A DNA stretch of 59,674 nt from Streptomyces silvae (GCF_016745505.1 NZ_JAERUC010000102.1:1-59674); one strand, 5' to 3'. Shown: positions 27,764 to 36,996, numbered from the stretch's first letter. The notes: generated by a model from the sequence alone, not told the origin. Program-made: numbers and translations.

Positions 27764-29131
27764 TCAGTGCTTGCTGGGCGCCTTGTGCCCGGACGGCTTC
27801 ACCGTCCAGGTCAGGCTCTCGGCGGTCTCCGCGAGCACCCGGGGGTCACGGATCGAGGTGGTCCGGTCTGCGGACCTGACCGTCACGGTGTGCGCCCTGC
27901 CGTCCGCCGCGACGCCCAGCCCGGCGGGTGTCACAGCGGTGAGGCCCTGCGCCCGCCTCACCTGTACGCCGTCGACGTACCAGCGGAGCTCCGGTGCCGC
28001 CAGGCCGGTGAGCTCGGCCCGGGAGACCTTGATGGCAGCGGTCCTGAGGACCGCGCTGCTCCTGCTCGTACCGCTGCTCAGGGCGTTGGCCTCGCGGTAG
28101 AAGCCGGCGATCATGGCCTCGCGCCCGGGGAGGTTGAAGTCCCTGGCGTCCAGGGCCCGCATCAGCGAGTTGGAGGTCGGGCGGTAGATCCCGTACGGGT
28201 AGTAGCTGCTGCCCTCGTACGTGCCGACGGTGCCGCCGGTGGGGTCGGTCTCGCCGAGCCACCGGTACCACTTGGTCCGGTCGGCGGCCATCCGATCCGT
28301 GGTGAGGATGCTGGAGTTGATGTCGGGGAGTTCGCCGCCCGACCAGGTGCCGTAACTGTCGTACGTGTACTCGTCCGCCAGGAGGCCCACCGAGTGGCCG
28401 ATCTCATGGGCGGCGATCATGCTCGACTGCGCGTTGTCCGAGGAGAGGGTCGAGACGCCGTCGAACGGATAGCCCTCCGCCTCCAGACCCGAGTAGCCCG
28501 CGCCGCCGTACTTCGTGGAGTTGGACACGACCACGACCAGGTCGGCCTCGGGGGCCTTGGCGGCGTAGGACGCGACCTTGTCGATGTCGGCGCAGATCAG
28601 CCGCTCGGTGTCCGAGCACCAGAAGTAGCTGCCGAGCGCGGTGTTCCTGGTGACGTCGGCGGTGGGGTCACCGGTGATCCCGGACTCGGCGGACACGGCG
28701 TCGACGGTCCACACGTTCATCAGACCCTGATAGCTGGAGTAGGGCTCGATGCCGGTGATGTCCCCCCACTTCGCCGCCGCCGCCGCGTGGAAGGCGTCCT
28801 GCTGGTCCGCCGTGTAGCCGTCACCGATGATCACCACGTCGAGCCGGTCGGCCGACGGACCGGTGACGGCCAGCTCTCCGACCTCCCCGTCCGTCGTGCC
28901 CGCGGTGGGTGCCGCGCTCCGGTGCGCGGCACCGCCGGTCGCCGCCTCCGTGCTGGCCGGGACCTCGGTCCGCCGTCCCTCGCCGCCGGGCTCGGGGAAG
29001 TATTCGACGGTGACGTGCGGCTCGTCGACGGCCTCCGGGCCCACGGCGGCTGCCGGAGCGGCGAGGGCGGTCCCGAGCATCGCCGCGAGCGCGACGCTCA
29101 CGGATATGGCGGCAACTTTGCTCTTGTGCAT
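27764..29131 (-). CDS. Secreted M64 family zinc metallopeptidase
   Basis: A 455-aa protein starting MHKSKVAAISVSVALAAML, a signal peptide with an Ala-x-Ala cleavage region (ALAAPAAAV). The mature domain has LDVVIIGDGYTADQQDAFH and the zinc motif HEIGHSVGLLADEY (H242, E243, H246, D253), the hallmark of the M64 (IgA-peptidase-like) family, followed by a beta-rich C-terminal region. It is predicted to act outside the cell as a protease. ATG 29131 is chosen because GAGGA precedes it at ideal spacing; a GTG 12 bases upstream overlaps that site. Confidence 0.9.
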   Translation of the reverse strand: MHKSKVAAISVSVALAAMLGTALAAPAAAVGPEAVDEPHVTVEYFPEPGGEGRRTEVPASTEAATGGAAHRSAAPTAGTTDGEVGELAVTGPSADRLDVVIIGDGYTADQQDAFHAAAAAKWGDITGIEPYSSYQGLMNVWTVDAVSAESGITGDPTADVTRNTALGSYFWCSDTERLICADIDKVASYAAKAPEADLVVVVSNSTKYGGAGYSGLEAEGYPFDGVSTLSSDNAQSSMIAAHEIGHSVGLLADEYTYDSYGTWSGGELPDINSSILTTDRMAADRTKWYRWLGETDPTGGTVGTYEGSSYYPYGIYRPTSNSLMRALDARDFNLPGREAMIAGFYREANALSSGTSRSSAVLRTAAIKVSRAELTGLAAPELRWYVDGVQVRRAQGLTAVTPAGLGVAADGRAHTVTVRSADRTTSIRDPRVLAETAESLTWTVKPSGHKAPSKH

Positions 29132-29471
29132 GTCAATCCTCACTCTGGATTCCAGCTCGGAGGTGAAGTGGAGCGCTGGGGCGGGGTGTTCTGCCGAAGA
29201 GCGGGGGAGTGCGGCCGGGAGATGCGTACGCGGGTGGCCGCCGCATTAAGTCCTCGGTTGAATGCGTTTGAGTTGGCGTTTAACTTAGGCTGCCTCGCGG
29301 GAGCGCACAACGGCCTTGGGGGCGTGAGGTGTTGCTTTTGAGTAACCGGGTCACCCGTGAACGGACGTCGACGGACATAGTTGGCATCGCGGCCGGCAGC
29401 TCCACCGCTCGGCAGTCACAGAGGTACGAAGCGGCCGGTGCTCACCGGCGGACACAGGACGAGGGGCCGCC
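29132..29471. other. Intergenic region with a possible promoter for the XRE-TPR gene
   Basis: This 340-bp gap lies between the divergent M64 peptidase and XRE-TPR genes. A relatively AT-rich patch at 29255-29290 has TTGAAT (29258-29263) and TAACTT (29281-29286) 17 bp apart, a plausible vegetative promoter pointing right. No coding frame or strong palindrome was seen. Confidence 0.35.
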
Positions 29472-30893
29472 ATGACGGGAACCAGCAGGGTGACGATCAC
29501 CGGGGATGACGCCCCGGGCCGTCCGGGCGTGGACCACGGGGACGCGCCGGACTCGCCCGCCGCGATCGGCCGCAGGCTGAAGCAGCTCCGCAGGGACCGC
29601 GCGCTGACCCAGCGACAGCTCGCCGAGCCCGTCTACACCTCCGCCTATGTCTCGACCCTGGAAGCCGGCAAGGTGCGGCCCTCCGAAGCCGCCCTCCGGC
29701 ACATCGCCGAACGGCTCGGCGTCGACTACGAGGAGCTCGCCACCGGCAGGCCGACCCATATCGCCACAGCCCTGCGGCTACGGCTGGCCGAGGCTCAGCG
29801 GGTCCTGGCCATGGAGGACGCCGCCGACGCGCACGCGGCGTACGAGCAGATCCTCGGGCAGGCTGACGAGTACGGGCTCCCGCAGGAACGGGCGGCCGCA
29901 CTCGTGGGCCTGGGGGAATGCGCCCTGGAGACGGGTGAACTGACCGATGCCCTGGCCCGGTTCGAAGCCGCCGAACACGCCCTGGCCGGCGAACCGCTCC
30001 CCGCCCGCGCGCGAGCGGTCCGAGGACGCTCGGTCGCCCACTACCTCGCAGGTGAACTGCGGTACGCCTGCTACCTGCTGGAAAGCGCCATCGACGCGCT
30101 GAACACGTCCGGGCTGCACGACCCCGTCGCACTGCTCCAGCTCTACACGGCTTCGATCGCCCCGTACATGGACATGGGGGCCCACGCCCGCGCCGCGCAG
30201 GCCGCCGAACTCGCCCTCGCCCTGGTGCCCCAGGTGACCGACCCCGCCCTGGTCGCCACCATGCACCGGACCGTGGCCCGCACCCTGATCGCCGAGGGCA
30301 GGGTCGACGCGGCCCAGATGTCGTTGGCGCGGGCCACCGAGCTCTACCAGCAGCTGCAGATCCGTACCGAACTGGCCCATTGCCACTGGATGAGGGGGTA
30401 CGTCTGCGCACAGCACGGCGACCTCGCACAGGCGGAGAAGGAGCTGCGCACCGCGCACTCGATGCTGGTGTCCAAGCGGGCCGCCCTGTACGTCTCCCAG
30501 GTGGAGGTCGAGCTCGCCGACGTGCTGCGCAGGAGGGGGAAGCCCGCGGAGGCCGCCGAGCTCCTGGAGAGCCTGCTGGTGGGCCTCCAGCACGGCCGTG
30601 GCGCCCTGCACGCCGGGGGCGCCCACCGGCTGCTCGGGATGATCGCGGAAGAGGCCGGGGACGTCGAAGCCGCCGAGCAGCACTACGCCACCGCCCTCTC
30701 CCTGCTCGAACAGACGGGCGCCGCCGGGGACATCGCCGACATCTGCCGGCTGTTCGGCGACCTGATGCGCAGCGAGGGCCGGACCGAGGAAGCGCTGAAC
30801 GCCTACCGGACCGGGCTCGGCCACCGCGCCGGACCGGGCACCACCACGCTCGGCCCCGCCCCCGCCCGGCCGCCGTTCGCCCCCTGGACCTGA
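29472..30893 (+). CDS. XRE-type helix-turn-helix regulator with TPR domain
   Basis: A 473-aa protein. The Cro/CI-type helix-turn-helix at about residues 30-90 (IGRRLKQLRRDRALTQRQLA, YVSTLEAGKVRPSEAALRHI) is followed by about 350 residues of helix-turn-helix tetratricopeptide units rich in Ala, Leu and Glu. This is the RRNPP-like or transcriptional-activator layout common in Streptomyces, in which the TPR part senses a peptide or partner protein. The ATG has GAGGGG five bases upstream. It is convergent with the ABC exporter gene. Confidence 0.87.
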   Translation: MTGTSRVTITGDDAPGRPGVDHGDAPDSPAAIGRRLKQLRRDRALTQRQLAEPVYTSAYVSTLEAGKVRPSEAALRHIAERLGVDYEELATGRPTHIATALRLRLAEAQRVLAMEDAADAHAAYEQILGQADEYGLPQERAAALVGLGECALETGELTDALARFEAAEHALAGEPLPARARAVRGRSVAHYLAGELRYACYLLESAIDALNTSGLHDPVALLQLYTASIAPYMDMGAHARAAQAAELALALVPQVTDPALVATMHRTVARTLIAEGRVDAAQMSLARATELYQQLQIRTELAHCHWMRGYVCAQHGDLAQAEKELRTAHSMLVSKRAALYVSQVEVELADVLRRRGKPAEAAELLESLLVGLQHGRGALHAGGAHRLLGMIAEEAGDVEAAEQHYATALSLLEQTGAAGDIADICRLFGDLMRSEGRTEEALNAYRTGLGHRAGPGTTTLGPAPARPPFAPWT

Positions 30894-30918
30894 CGGCCGC
30901 CGGCCACCGCGGGGATCC

Positions 30919-32970
30919 TCACTGCGGGCCGACGCCCTCCGCCGGGTGGGGTGCCGGGGCGTGACCGGTCTGCTGCGAGGGGATCGGCGGGGCGACGGCC
31001 CCGTACTGGGCGGCCTGGGCGGTGAACATCCCCCGGTAGATGCCGTCGGGCCGGGTCATCAGCTGCTCATGCGTTCCTTCCTCGGCCACTCGGCCCTGGT
31101 CGAGCACATAGATACGGTCGGCGTTGGCCGTGGCCGCGAGCCGGTGGGTCACCAGAACGACCGCGTGACCCTCCTCCGCGAGAGACCACAGACCCTCGAA
31201 CGCGGCGATCTCCGCATGCGGGTCGAGCGCCGAGGTGGGTTCGTCCACCAGAAGGAAGGGGGCCTCCCGGTACAGGCTCCGCGCCGTGCCGAGCTTCTGC
31301 CACTGCCCGCCCGAGAGCTGGACCCCGCGCTCGTAACCCTTGTGGACGATGGAATCCCAGCCGTGGCGCAGGCTCTCGATCAGCTCGAGGACACCGGCGG
31401 ACCGCGCGGCGGACTTCACCCGGGACATGTTGCGGACGCGGTCGCCTGCGCCGATCGCCACATTCGCGGCGGCCGTCATCTCCCAGCGGGGGAAGTCCTG
31501 CGCGAGCAGCCCCACGAGGGCGAAGACCTCCGCTCGGTCGGCGTCCCGGAGGTCGACCCGGTCGGAGCCGTCGCCGTCCTGCCACCACACCTGGCCGTCG
31601 GAGGGCAGCAGCAGCCCGGACAGCATCTTCGTCAGCGTGGTCTTCCCGGAACCGTTCGCCCCGACCAGGGCCGTCACCTCACCGCGGCGGACGTGCAGGC
31701 TGACGTCCCGCACGGCGGGGGAGTCGGCCCCGGGATAGGTGTACGACACGTGCTCCAGGCGGATCTGACGGACACGGGCAGGCAGGGCGGCACCGGTCGT
31801 GGGGATGGCGTTCTCCGTGGCCAGGGCGATGGCGTCCTCGGTGTCCGTGAGGAAGAGCAACTCCTCGTAGAGCCGGTTGACCTGCTGGACGAGCGAGGTC
31901 AGCCGGGCGGTCGACGCGCGGATCGCGAGGACCGCGGTGCCGCCGACGGCGAGGGGCAGGGAACCGTCGGCGAGCAGCCACCACAGCACCCCGTAGCAGG
32001 CGAGGGACGCGACCCCCGCGAACCCGCCGGCCACCAGGTCCGTCGAGGCCTGCGCACGGGCGAGGCGCCGCTGCTCCGCCTCGGTCTGGTGGGACATCTC
32101 CTCGTAGCTGCTCAGCAGCTTCGTCCCGGCGGCGTGCACACGGATCTCGCCCTGCGCGTGCGGGCGGGTCAGGAAGCCCAGGAGCGAGGCGATGGCCCGG
32201 CGGTGGTCGATCCAGTGCAGCTTCGAGACGTACTCACGGCGTGCGGAACTGACCGCGCCCCACCCCTTGGGCAGGGCGATCACCAGCAGCATGGGCAGCA
32301 GCAGCCAGTGCAGCGAGGCCAGGACGACGGCGGCCGCCACCATCGAGATGAGGACGTTGCCGACGCCCACCGACAGCATCAGCATGCTGCGGGCCGAGTC
32401 CGTGCCGAACCGGCCTGCCTCCAGCACCCGTTGGACCTCGGGACGCTCCGTCGCCTCCAGCTCGACGCGGGTGACGGCCGTGTAGTAGCGCGCGGAGACG
32501 GCCCGCTCCACCTGTGGCTCCAGCCGGCCGGACATCGCCGTCGACCACGCCGTCAGCAGGGCCGCGGCCACCGCGGTCGCCGCCAGGGCGGCCAGGGCCG
32601 GCAGGGCATCGCGCAGCTTGTCGGCCGTCGGCCCCTCCGCGAACAGATTCGTGAGCACGCTGTTGACCGCGACCAGTCCCCACGCCGCGGCCACCCCCTG
32701 CCCGAGCTGCGCGGCCACCACGCCGGCCATCGCCCGCCGGTCCGTCCGCCAGCCGGTACGGAGGACCAGGGTGACCATGCGCGGCAGCGCGGCCGCCATG
32801 TGCCGGAACGAGAGCCTGGTCAGCGGGCCCACATGACGTACGAAGGACTGGTCGTAGCGCAGACGTCCTCCGTACAGCTCGTGCTCCGCGTCCGAGACCG
32901 TGTCCTCGGCCTGCTTGCTCTTCGCGTCGGGGGTGTCCTGGCGGTCGCGGCGTGTGCCGGTGCGTGTCAA
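30919..32970 (-). CDS. ABC exporter, fused permease and ATPase
   Basis: A 683-aa half-size exporter. About six transmembrane helices lie at residues 60-330 (VVAAQLGQGVAAAWGLVAVN, LAALAATAVAAALLTAW, ISMVAAAVVLASLHWLLLPM, and so on). The nucleotide-binding domain has Walker A ALVGANGSGKTTL, Q-loop LLAQDFPRWEM, signature QLSGGQWQKLG, Walker B FLLVDEPTSALDP and H-loop VTHRLA. The likely start is a TTG at 32970 with GGAAGGAG five bases upstream; no ATG or GTG is as well placed. Such exporters often move peptides or lipids; no precursor peptide gene is visible nearby. Confidence 0.88.
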   Translation of the reverse strand: MTRTGTRRDRQDTPDAKSKQAEDTVSDAEHELYGGRLRYDQSFVRHVGPLTRLSFRHMAAALPRMVTLVLRTGWRTDRRAMAGVVAAQLGQGVAAAWGLVAVNSVLTNLFAEGPTADKLRDALPALAALAATAVAAALLTAWSTAMSGRLEPQVERAVSARYYTAVTRVELEATERPEVQRVLEAGRFGTDSARSMLMLSVGVGNVLISMVAAAVVLASLHWLLLPMLLVIALPKGWGAVSSARREYVSKLHWIDHRRAIASLLGFLTRPHAQGEIRVHAAGTKLLSSYEEMSHQTEAEQRRLARAQASTDLVAGGFAGVASLACYGVLWWLLADGSLPLAVGGTAVLAIRASTARLTSLVQQVNRLYEELLFLTDTEDAIALATENAIPTTGAALPARVRQIRLEHVSYTYPGADSPAVRDVSLHVRRGEVTALVGANGSGKTTLTKMLSGLLLPSDGQVWWQDGDGSDRVDLRDADRAEVFALVGLLAQDFPRWEMTAAANVAIGAGDRVRNMSRVKSAARSAGVLELIESLRHGWDSIVHKGYERGVQLSGGQWQKLGTARSLYREAPFLLVDEPTSALDPHAEIAAFEGLWSLAEEGHAVVLVTHRLAATANADRIYVLDQGRVAEEGTHEQLMTRPDGIYRGMFTAQAAQYGAVAPPIPSQQTGHAPAPHPAEGVGPQ

Positions 32971-33407
32971 CGTCGCTCCTTCCTGGCGGTCGGTGGGTGG
33001 GATCGTCAGGTTCAACGAGCCCGCCCCTTTTTCGAACACATGTCTTTCGGCCGAGTCCCGGATCCCGGCCCCGCGCGGCTGCCGAAAGGTGCGGGGTGCA
33101 TGGGCCCTTGCGCCGCAAGAGGCGAGCCACGAGTGGGTGTTGGCCGAAACGCCGTCGACCGCGATATGCGTCCGCGGCCGGTGTCGAGGGGTCCGACCAC
33201 CTCGGTGATCGGAGCGAAAAACGGTCGGCAGTGCTGTCGCCTCTGCGTGGGAGCCTCGCGTCATCAGATGGCCCAGGCGTACGTGACAGCTGCCGAGGGC
33301 ACCGCGCAGGGGCGCACCGTACGCCCGTGACCGACAGGCGGCCGGCGGCGCGGGACCGTGTGATCCAATGTCCGCGGCGCCTGGACGCTGCGGAGGGAGC
33401 ACGGAGC
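32971..33407. other. Intergenic region between the ABC exporter and a hypothetical gene
   Basis: This 437-bp gap separates divergent genes. The frame of the ABC gene remains open through it on the minus strand, but the translation is unlike any exporter N-terminus and codon bias fades. A run of T (33028-33032) and GTTCAACGAG near 33012 are the only less GC-rich parts. I see no gene I can support. Confidence 0.4.
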
Positions 33408-33971
33408 ATGTCGACGGCCATACCCGTACCCGACGGCTGGAGGCCTTTCTTCAGCAGTTGGGACGAGATCCGGCACGGCTACCACGCGGGCGACAAGGAC
33501 GAGGCGGTGCGGGACTGCGCCGACCGGCTCGACGCGACGTGGCCGGGGTCCGGGAGCGATCCCGTGCTGTTCTGGACGCTGGGCATGCTGCTGCTCGCCC
33601 CCTACGTCGCCTTCGGCAGCCCCGGTACGGGAGTCGAGGACAGGGCCGTCGCCGTACTGCGCCGGGTCGCGCGCGGCGGCGACGGCCGGGTGTGCGCGCA
33701 CGGCTGGCATCCGTACGAGGCCGACGTGGACGAGGTGCTGGAGCGCCTTCCCGCCTTCCTGGACCGGTTGAGCGCCCCGATGGAGCAGGCCCTCGACGAC
33801 CTGCTTCCCGAGGATCTGCTTCCGGCGGACCACCTGGACGGCCTGGAGGACGAGGAGGCCGAACCGGCGAACCTCTCCGGGCCCGAGATCCTCGCCCGCT
33901 GGCAGTGCCCGTGTGCCGTACCGGGATTCGCCCGTGCGGCCCTCGACTACCTGGGAGCAACGGTCCGCTGA
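33408..33971 (+). CDS. Hypothetical protein
   Basis: A 187-aa acidic, mostly helical protein starting MSTAIPVPDGWRPFFSSWDE. It has no signal peptide or transmembrane segment. The C-terminal WQCPCAVPGFARAALDYLG has a CxC motif. Strong third-position GC bias and a GGAGG upstream of ATG 33408 support it as real. I do not recognise a defined family. It precedes the MerR gene by 69 bp and may be part of the same small neighbourhood, but the MerR gene seems to have its own promoter. Confidence 0.65.
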   Translation: MSTAIPVPDGWRPFFSSWDEIRHGYHAGDKDEAVRDCADRLDATWPGSGSDPVLFWTLGMLLLAPYVAFGSPGTGVEDRAVAVLRRVARGGDGRVCAHGWHPYEADVDEVLERLPAFLDRLSAPMEQALDDLLPEDLLPADHLDGLEDEEAEPANLSGPEILARWQCPCAVPGFARAALDYLGATVR

Positions 33972-33999
33972 GGGCGGCACATGACCGGGTCGGGAGGGC

Positions 34000-34030
34000 T
34001 TGACCCTCACACCGTGTCAGGCGCTGAGGT
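34000..34030 (+). promoter_or_regulatory. MerR-type promoter with 19-bp spacer
   Basis: TTGACC (34000-34005) and TGAGGT (34025-34030) are separated by 19 bp, the elongated spacing characteristic of MerR-controlled promoters. The spacer region carries an imperfect inverted repeat CCTCACAC-C-GTGTCAGG (34004-34020, one mismatch). Transcription would start only a few bases before the merR ATG at 34041, so autoregulation and a very short leader are expected. Confidence 0.6.
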
Positions 34031-34040
34031 CGGAGACATC

Positions 34041-34862
34041 ATGTTCACCATCGGAGACTTCGCCCGGCACGGCCGCGTATCGGTCCGCATGCTGCGTCAC
34101 TACGACGCCACCGGACTGCTGCGCCCGGCCCATGTCGACCCCGCCACCGGCTACCGGTACTACGCGGCTGCCCAGCTCGCCCGCCTCAACCGTGTCATCG
34201 CGCTGAAAGAGCTCGGTCTGACCCTTCAGCAGGTCCAGCAGATCCTGGACGAGAAGGTCACCACCGAGGAACTGCGCGCCATGCTGCGGCTGCGTCGGGC
34301 CGAGTTGGAGGGCGCGATGACCGCCGCGGCGGCGCGGCTCGTCCAGGTCGAGGCGAGGCTCCGGTCGATCGAGAGCGAGGGGCGCATGCCCACCAACGAC
34401 GTCGTCATCAGGAGCATCCCCGCGGTCCGGGTGGCGGAGCTGACCGCGACCGCCGCCGGCTTCGAGCCCGAGGCGATCAGCCCGGTCATCGGGCCGCTGT
34501 ACGACGAGCTGTTCCGGCGCCTGGACGCGGCCGGGATCAAGCCGACGGGGCCCGGTGTCGCCTCCTACGAGGACGCCCCGGAGGGCGGTGGAAGGATCAC
34601 CGTCCACGCTGCCGTCCAGGTCGCGGCGCCGCTCCAGGACGGTGCCTTCCGGGTGCTCGACCTGCCGCCCGCGGAACGTGCGGCGACCATCGTGCACCGC
34701 GGTTCGATGGACACCGTGCTGCCCACGGCCCAGGCGCTGGCCGTCTGGATCGACGAGAACGGGTACCGGTCGGCCGGCCACCCCCGCGAGGTCAGCCTCG
34801 AATGCCCGGACGACCAGGACGACTGGGTGACCGAACTCCAGGCGCCGGTGATCAATCCCTGA
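34041..34862 (+). CDS. MerR family regulator with GyrI-like effector domain
   Basis: A 273-aa protein. The N-terminal MerR winged helix (MFTIGDFARHGRVSVRMLRH, then YRYYAAAQLARLNRVIALKE) is followed by a coiled-coil linker (residues about 75-115) and a C-terminal GyrI/AraC effector-binding-like domain, the layout of BmrR multidrug-sensing activators. The start at 34041 is supported by GGAG at 34032-34035 and by the family N-terminus; the upstream 20 codons overlap the promoter. No drug-efflux gene is adjacent, so the target may lie elsewhere. Confidence 0.9.
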   Translation: MFTIGDFARHGRVSVRMLRHYDATGLLRPAHVDPATGYRYYAAAQLARLNRVIALKELGLTLQQVQQILDEKVTTEELRAMLRLRRAELEGAMTAAAARLVQVEARLRSIESEGRMPTNDVVIRSIPAVRVAELTATAAGFEPEAISPVIGPLYDELFRRLDAAGIKPTGPGVASYEDAPEGGGRITVHAAVQVAAPLQDGAFRVLDLPPAERAATIVHRGSMDTVLPTAQALAVWIDENGYRSAGHPREVSLECPDDQDDWVTELQAPVINP

Positions 34863-34980
34863 GCCCCGCGCCAGGCCCCCCTGGCATCGCCAGGGGGGAA
34901 CCCCGACCTCCCGTTCCGCGCGGCCCGCGGTGTGGCGCGGGTCACCGGAACCCCTCCGCCCGGCCGGAGAGACAGGTGGT

Positions 34981-35787
34981 GTGAGCTGTGATGAACACGG
35001 AGATCGGGAGCGCATGCGTGCACGAATCAGGGCGGGTGACCGCGAAGCGTTCGCCGCGCTCTACGAGGAGTACGCGCGGGCGGTCTACAACCACGCCTAC
35101 CGGCTGACGGGCGACTGGTGGACGGCCGAGGAGGTGCTGTCCGAGACCTTCCTGGCCGCCTGGCGCACCCGGCAGGCCATCGAGCCGGAGGGCGACTCGC
35201 TCCGGCCGTGGCTGCTCGGGATCGCCACGAACAAGGCGCGCAACGCGAACCGAGGCAGAGGGCGGCGCCTGGCGTTCCTGGCCCGTCGCCCCGCGCCGGA
35301 ACCGGTGGCGGACATCGCGGACGCCACGGCCGGACGCGTCGATGACGCACGACGGCTGGCCGCGGTCCAGCGGGCACTGGGCGGGCTCCGACGCCAGGAG
35401 CGTGAGGTGCTCGTCCTCTGCGTCTGGTCCGGGCTGGACTACGCCGAGGCCGCCGAGGCCCTGGGTGTCCCGGTCGGCACCGTACGGTCACGGCTGTCCC
35501 GGGCTCGCACCCGGCTGCGCCGGCTCACCGACGATGAGCTCGGCAGGGCGCCCGACGGACCCGCGCGGGAGGCGCTCCCCGGAGAGCGGGGGGCGCGCTC
35601 CGGGGAGCGGGGAACGCGGGGCGGGGAGCGGGAAGCGCCCGCCGGGGAACGGGGAGCGCGTGCCGGGGAACGGGGAGCGGTCGCCGGGGACGCGGTCCGG
35701 TTCGGCCGGGAACCACGCCCCGGCCGTGGAGAGGTAGAGAGCAGGGCCGCGTTCGTGGCCCTGCCCATCCAGGAGGAAGCCCGATGA
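34981..35787 (+). CDS. ECF-type RNA polymerase sigma factor with C-terminal repeat extension
   Basis: A 268-aa sigma-70 family protein, GTG start. Region 2 is at about residues 15-85 (AFAALYEEYARAVYNHAYRL, AEEVLSETFLAAWR, PWLLGIATNKARN). Region 4 is at about residues 120-175 (LRRQEREVLVLCVWSGLDYA, GVPVGTVRSRLSRARTRLR). The last 70 residues are a low-complexity tail with five heptads of the type AGERGAR. The stop overlaps the start of the CU044_5270-type gene (ATGA), so sigma factor and membrane partner are coupled, as is usual for this ECF group. Confidence 0.88.
   Translation: MSCDEHGDRERMRARIRAGDREAFAALYEEYARAVYNHAYRLTGDWWTAEEVLSETFLAAWRTRQAIEPEGDSLRPWLLGIATNKARNANRGRGRRLAFLARRPAPEPVADIADATAGRVDDARRLAAVQRALGGLRRQEREVLVLCVWSGLDYAEAAEALGVPVGTVRSRLSRARTRLRRLTDDELGRAPDGPAREALPGERGARSGERGTRGGEREAPAGERGARAGERGAVAGDAVRFGREPRPGRGEVESRAAFVALPIQEEAR
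35578..35682 (+). repeat. Five tandem 21-bp coding repeats in the sigma factor tail
   Basis: Five in-frame 21-bp units encode heptads of the form xGERxxx. The last two units share an exact 18-bp core (GCCGGGGAACGGGGAGCG at 35641-35658 and 35662-35679). The repeats keep the reading frame and are likely to vary in copy number between strains through slippage. Confidence 0.75.
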
Positions 35788-36872
35788 ACGACCGTACCTC
35801 CGGCCCCGAGCGGGCCGAACGCGAGGAACTGGCCCGGCTGTTGCCGGTCCCGGCCGAACGGGACCTGCCTCCGGGCCGTCATCTCCACCACAAGGACAAC
35901 CTGATGCGTCTGATCGACCAGGACGGCGACCGCACCACCGCACGCCCCCGCCCTCGCCTCCTGCGCCCTGCCGTCCTGCTGCCCGCCGCCGGACTGGCCC
36001 TGGGCGGGGTGCTGCTCACCACGCTCGCCCTGACCGGCCAGGACAGCACCCCGGCACCGGCCGCCGCGGGCACCGGATCCCAGGCCGCCGCCCCGCGCGG
36101 CGCGGCCGTACTGCTCGACCGGATCGCGTCGGTCGCCGAGAAGAGCGACGAACAGACGGTCACCGGCGACCAGTTCGTGTACGTCAGGACACTTCAGTCG
36201 GGGAACGAGGGCGAATACGGCGGCCCGGTGAGGATGAGCGAGCCCGGGGAGCGTGAGGTCTGGATGGCGCAGAAGCCGGGGCCGGTGGTCGACGAGGGCC
36301 TGATCCACGAGGACGGCAGGTACTACCCGATCACCGTCGGGGTTCCGGACGGCGAGACCCCCGTCGGCTACCCGGCGGGCCTCAACCGGCCGACGTACGC
36401 CTGGCTGGCCTCCTTGCCCACCGACCCCGACACCCTGCTCCGGCGGCTCACCACCGAGATCACCCGGGACCAGGACGCGCGCGACACCCCGGCAGAGGAC
36501 CGGGACCCGGACCAGGACGCCTTCGACGCCATCGGTGAGCTGCTGCGGGAGACGGTGATGCCGCCGAAGACCGCGGCCGCCCTCTACAAGGCCGCGGCGA
36601 AGATCCCCGGCGTGTCCGAGGACCCCGACGCGGTGGACGCGGCCGGCCGGCACGGCATCGGCGTGGCCCGCGACGACACCCGGGCCGGCTGGCGCACCGC
36701 CTGGATCTTCGACTCGACCACCCTGGAATACCTGGGCGAGCGGAGCTACCTCATCAGGGACACCGAGATGGGTAAGAAGGGCACCCCGATCAGTAAGTCG
36801 GCGGTGCTGGAGCGCGGGGTCGTGGACGCCCTCCGCGAGAGGCCGTCGGCCGGGAAGCCGTCGGCGACCTGA
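35784..36872 (+). CDS. CU044_5270 family membrane protein, probable partner of the ECF sigma factor
   Basis: A 362-aa protein with a cytoplasmic N-terminal segment of about 55 residues, one transmembrane helix (LLRPAVLLPAAGLALGGVLLTTLAL) and a large exported domain. The pattern matches the actinobacterial CU044_5270 family, found directly after ECF sigma genes and thought to act like an anti-sigma or sensor protein. It overlaps the sigma gene stop by 4 bp. Exact role unproven. Confidence 0.8.
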   Translation: MNDRTSGPERAEREELARLLPVPAERDLPPGRHLHHKDNLMRLIDQDGDRTTARPRPRLLRPAVLLPAAGLALGGVLLTTLALTGQDSTPAPAAAGTGSQAAAPRGAAVLLDRIASVAEKSDEQTVTGDQFVYVRTLQSGNEGEYGGPVRMSEPGEREVWMAQKPGPVVDEGLIHEDGRYYPITVGVPDGETPVGYPAGLNRPTYAWLASLPTDPDTLLRRLTTEITRDQDARDTPAEDRDPDQDAFDAIGELLRETVMPPKTAAALYKAAAKIPGVSEDPDAVDAAGRHGIGVARDDTRAGWRTAWIFDSTTLEYLGERSYLIRDTEMGKKGTPISKSAVLERGVVDALRERPSAGKPSAT

Positions 36873-36884
36873 TCCGCCAAGGAG

Positions 36885-36914
36885 CTGCCGGGGCGCGGCG
36901 AAGCGCCCCGGCAG
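36885..36914 (+). terminator. Terminator hairpin after the sigma factor operon
   Basis: CTGCCGGGGCGC pairs perfectly with GCGCCCCGGCAG around a six-base loop, starting 13 bp after the stop codon. It cleanly separates the sigma operon from the DJ-1/AraC regulator gene. Confidence 0.75.
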
Positions 36915-36996
36915 ACCTCGCTCCGCGCGGGGGTCCGTCATCGAGGGCCGAGGCGACTGCTTCGTCCCGGTATCAGGCCAGGCCCCCTCGTCCGCG

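Noticed and set aside
30946..33330. A 794-codon plus-strand open frame opposite the ABC exporter
   Set aside because: It is a shadow of the exporter gene, full of Arg/Gly/Gln runs with no recognisable domain.
32971..33407. A RiPP precursor gene next to the ABC exporter
   Set aside because: No short frame with a good ribosome binding site and a Cys/Ser/Thr-rich core was found, and no modification enzyme is adjacent.
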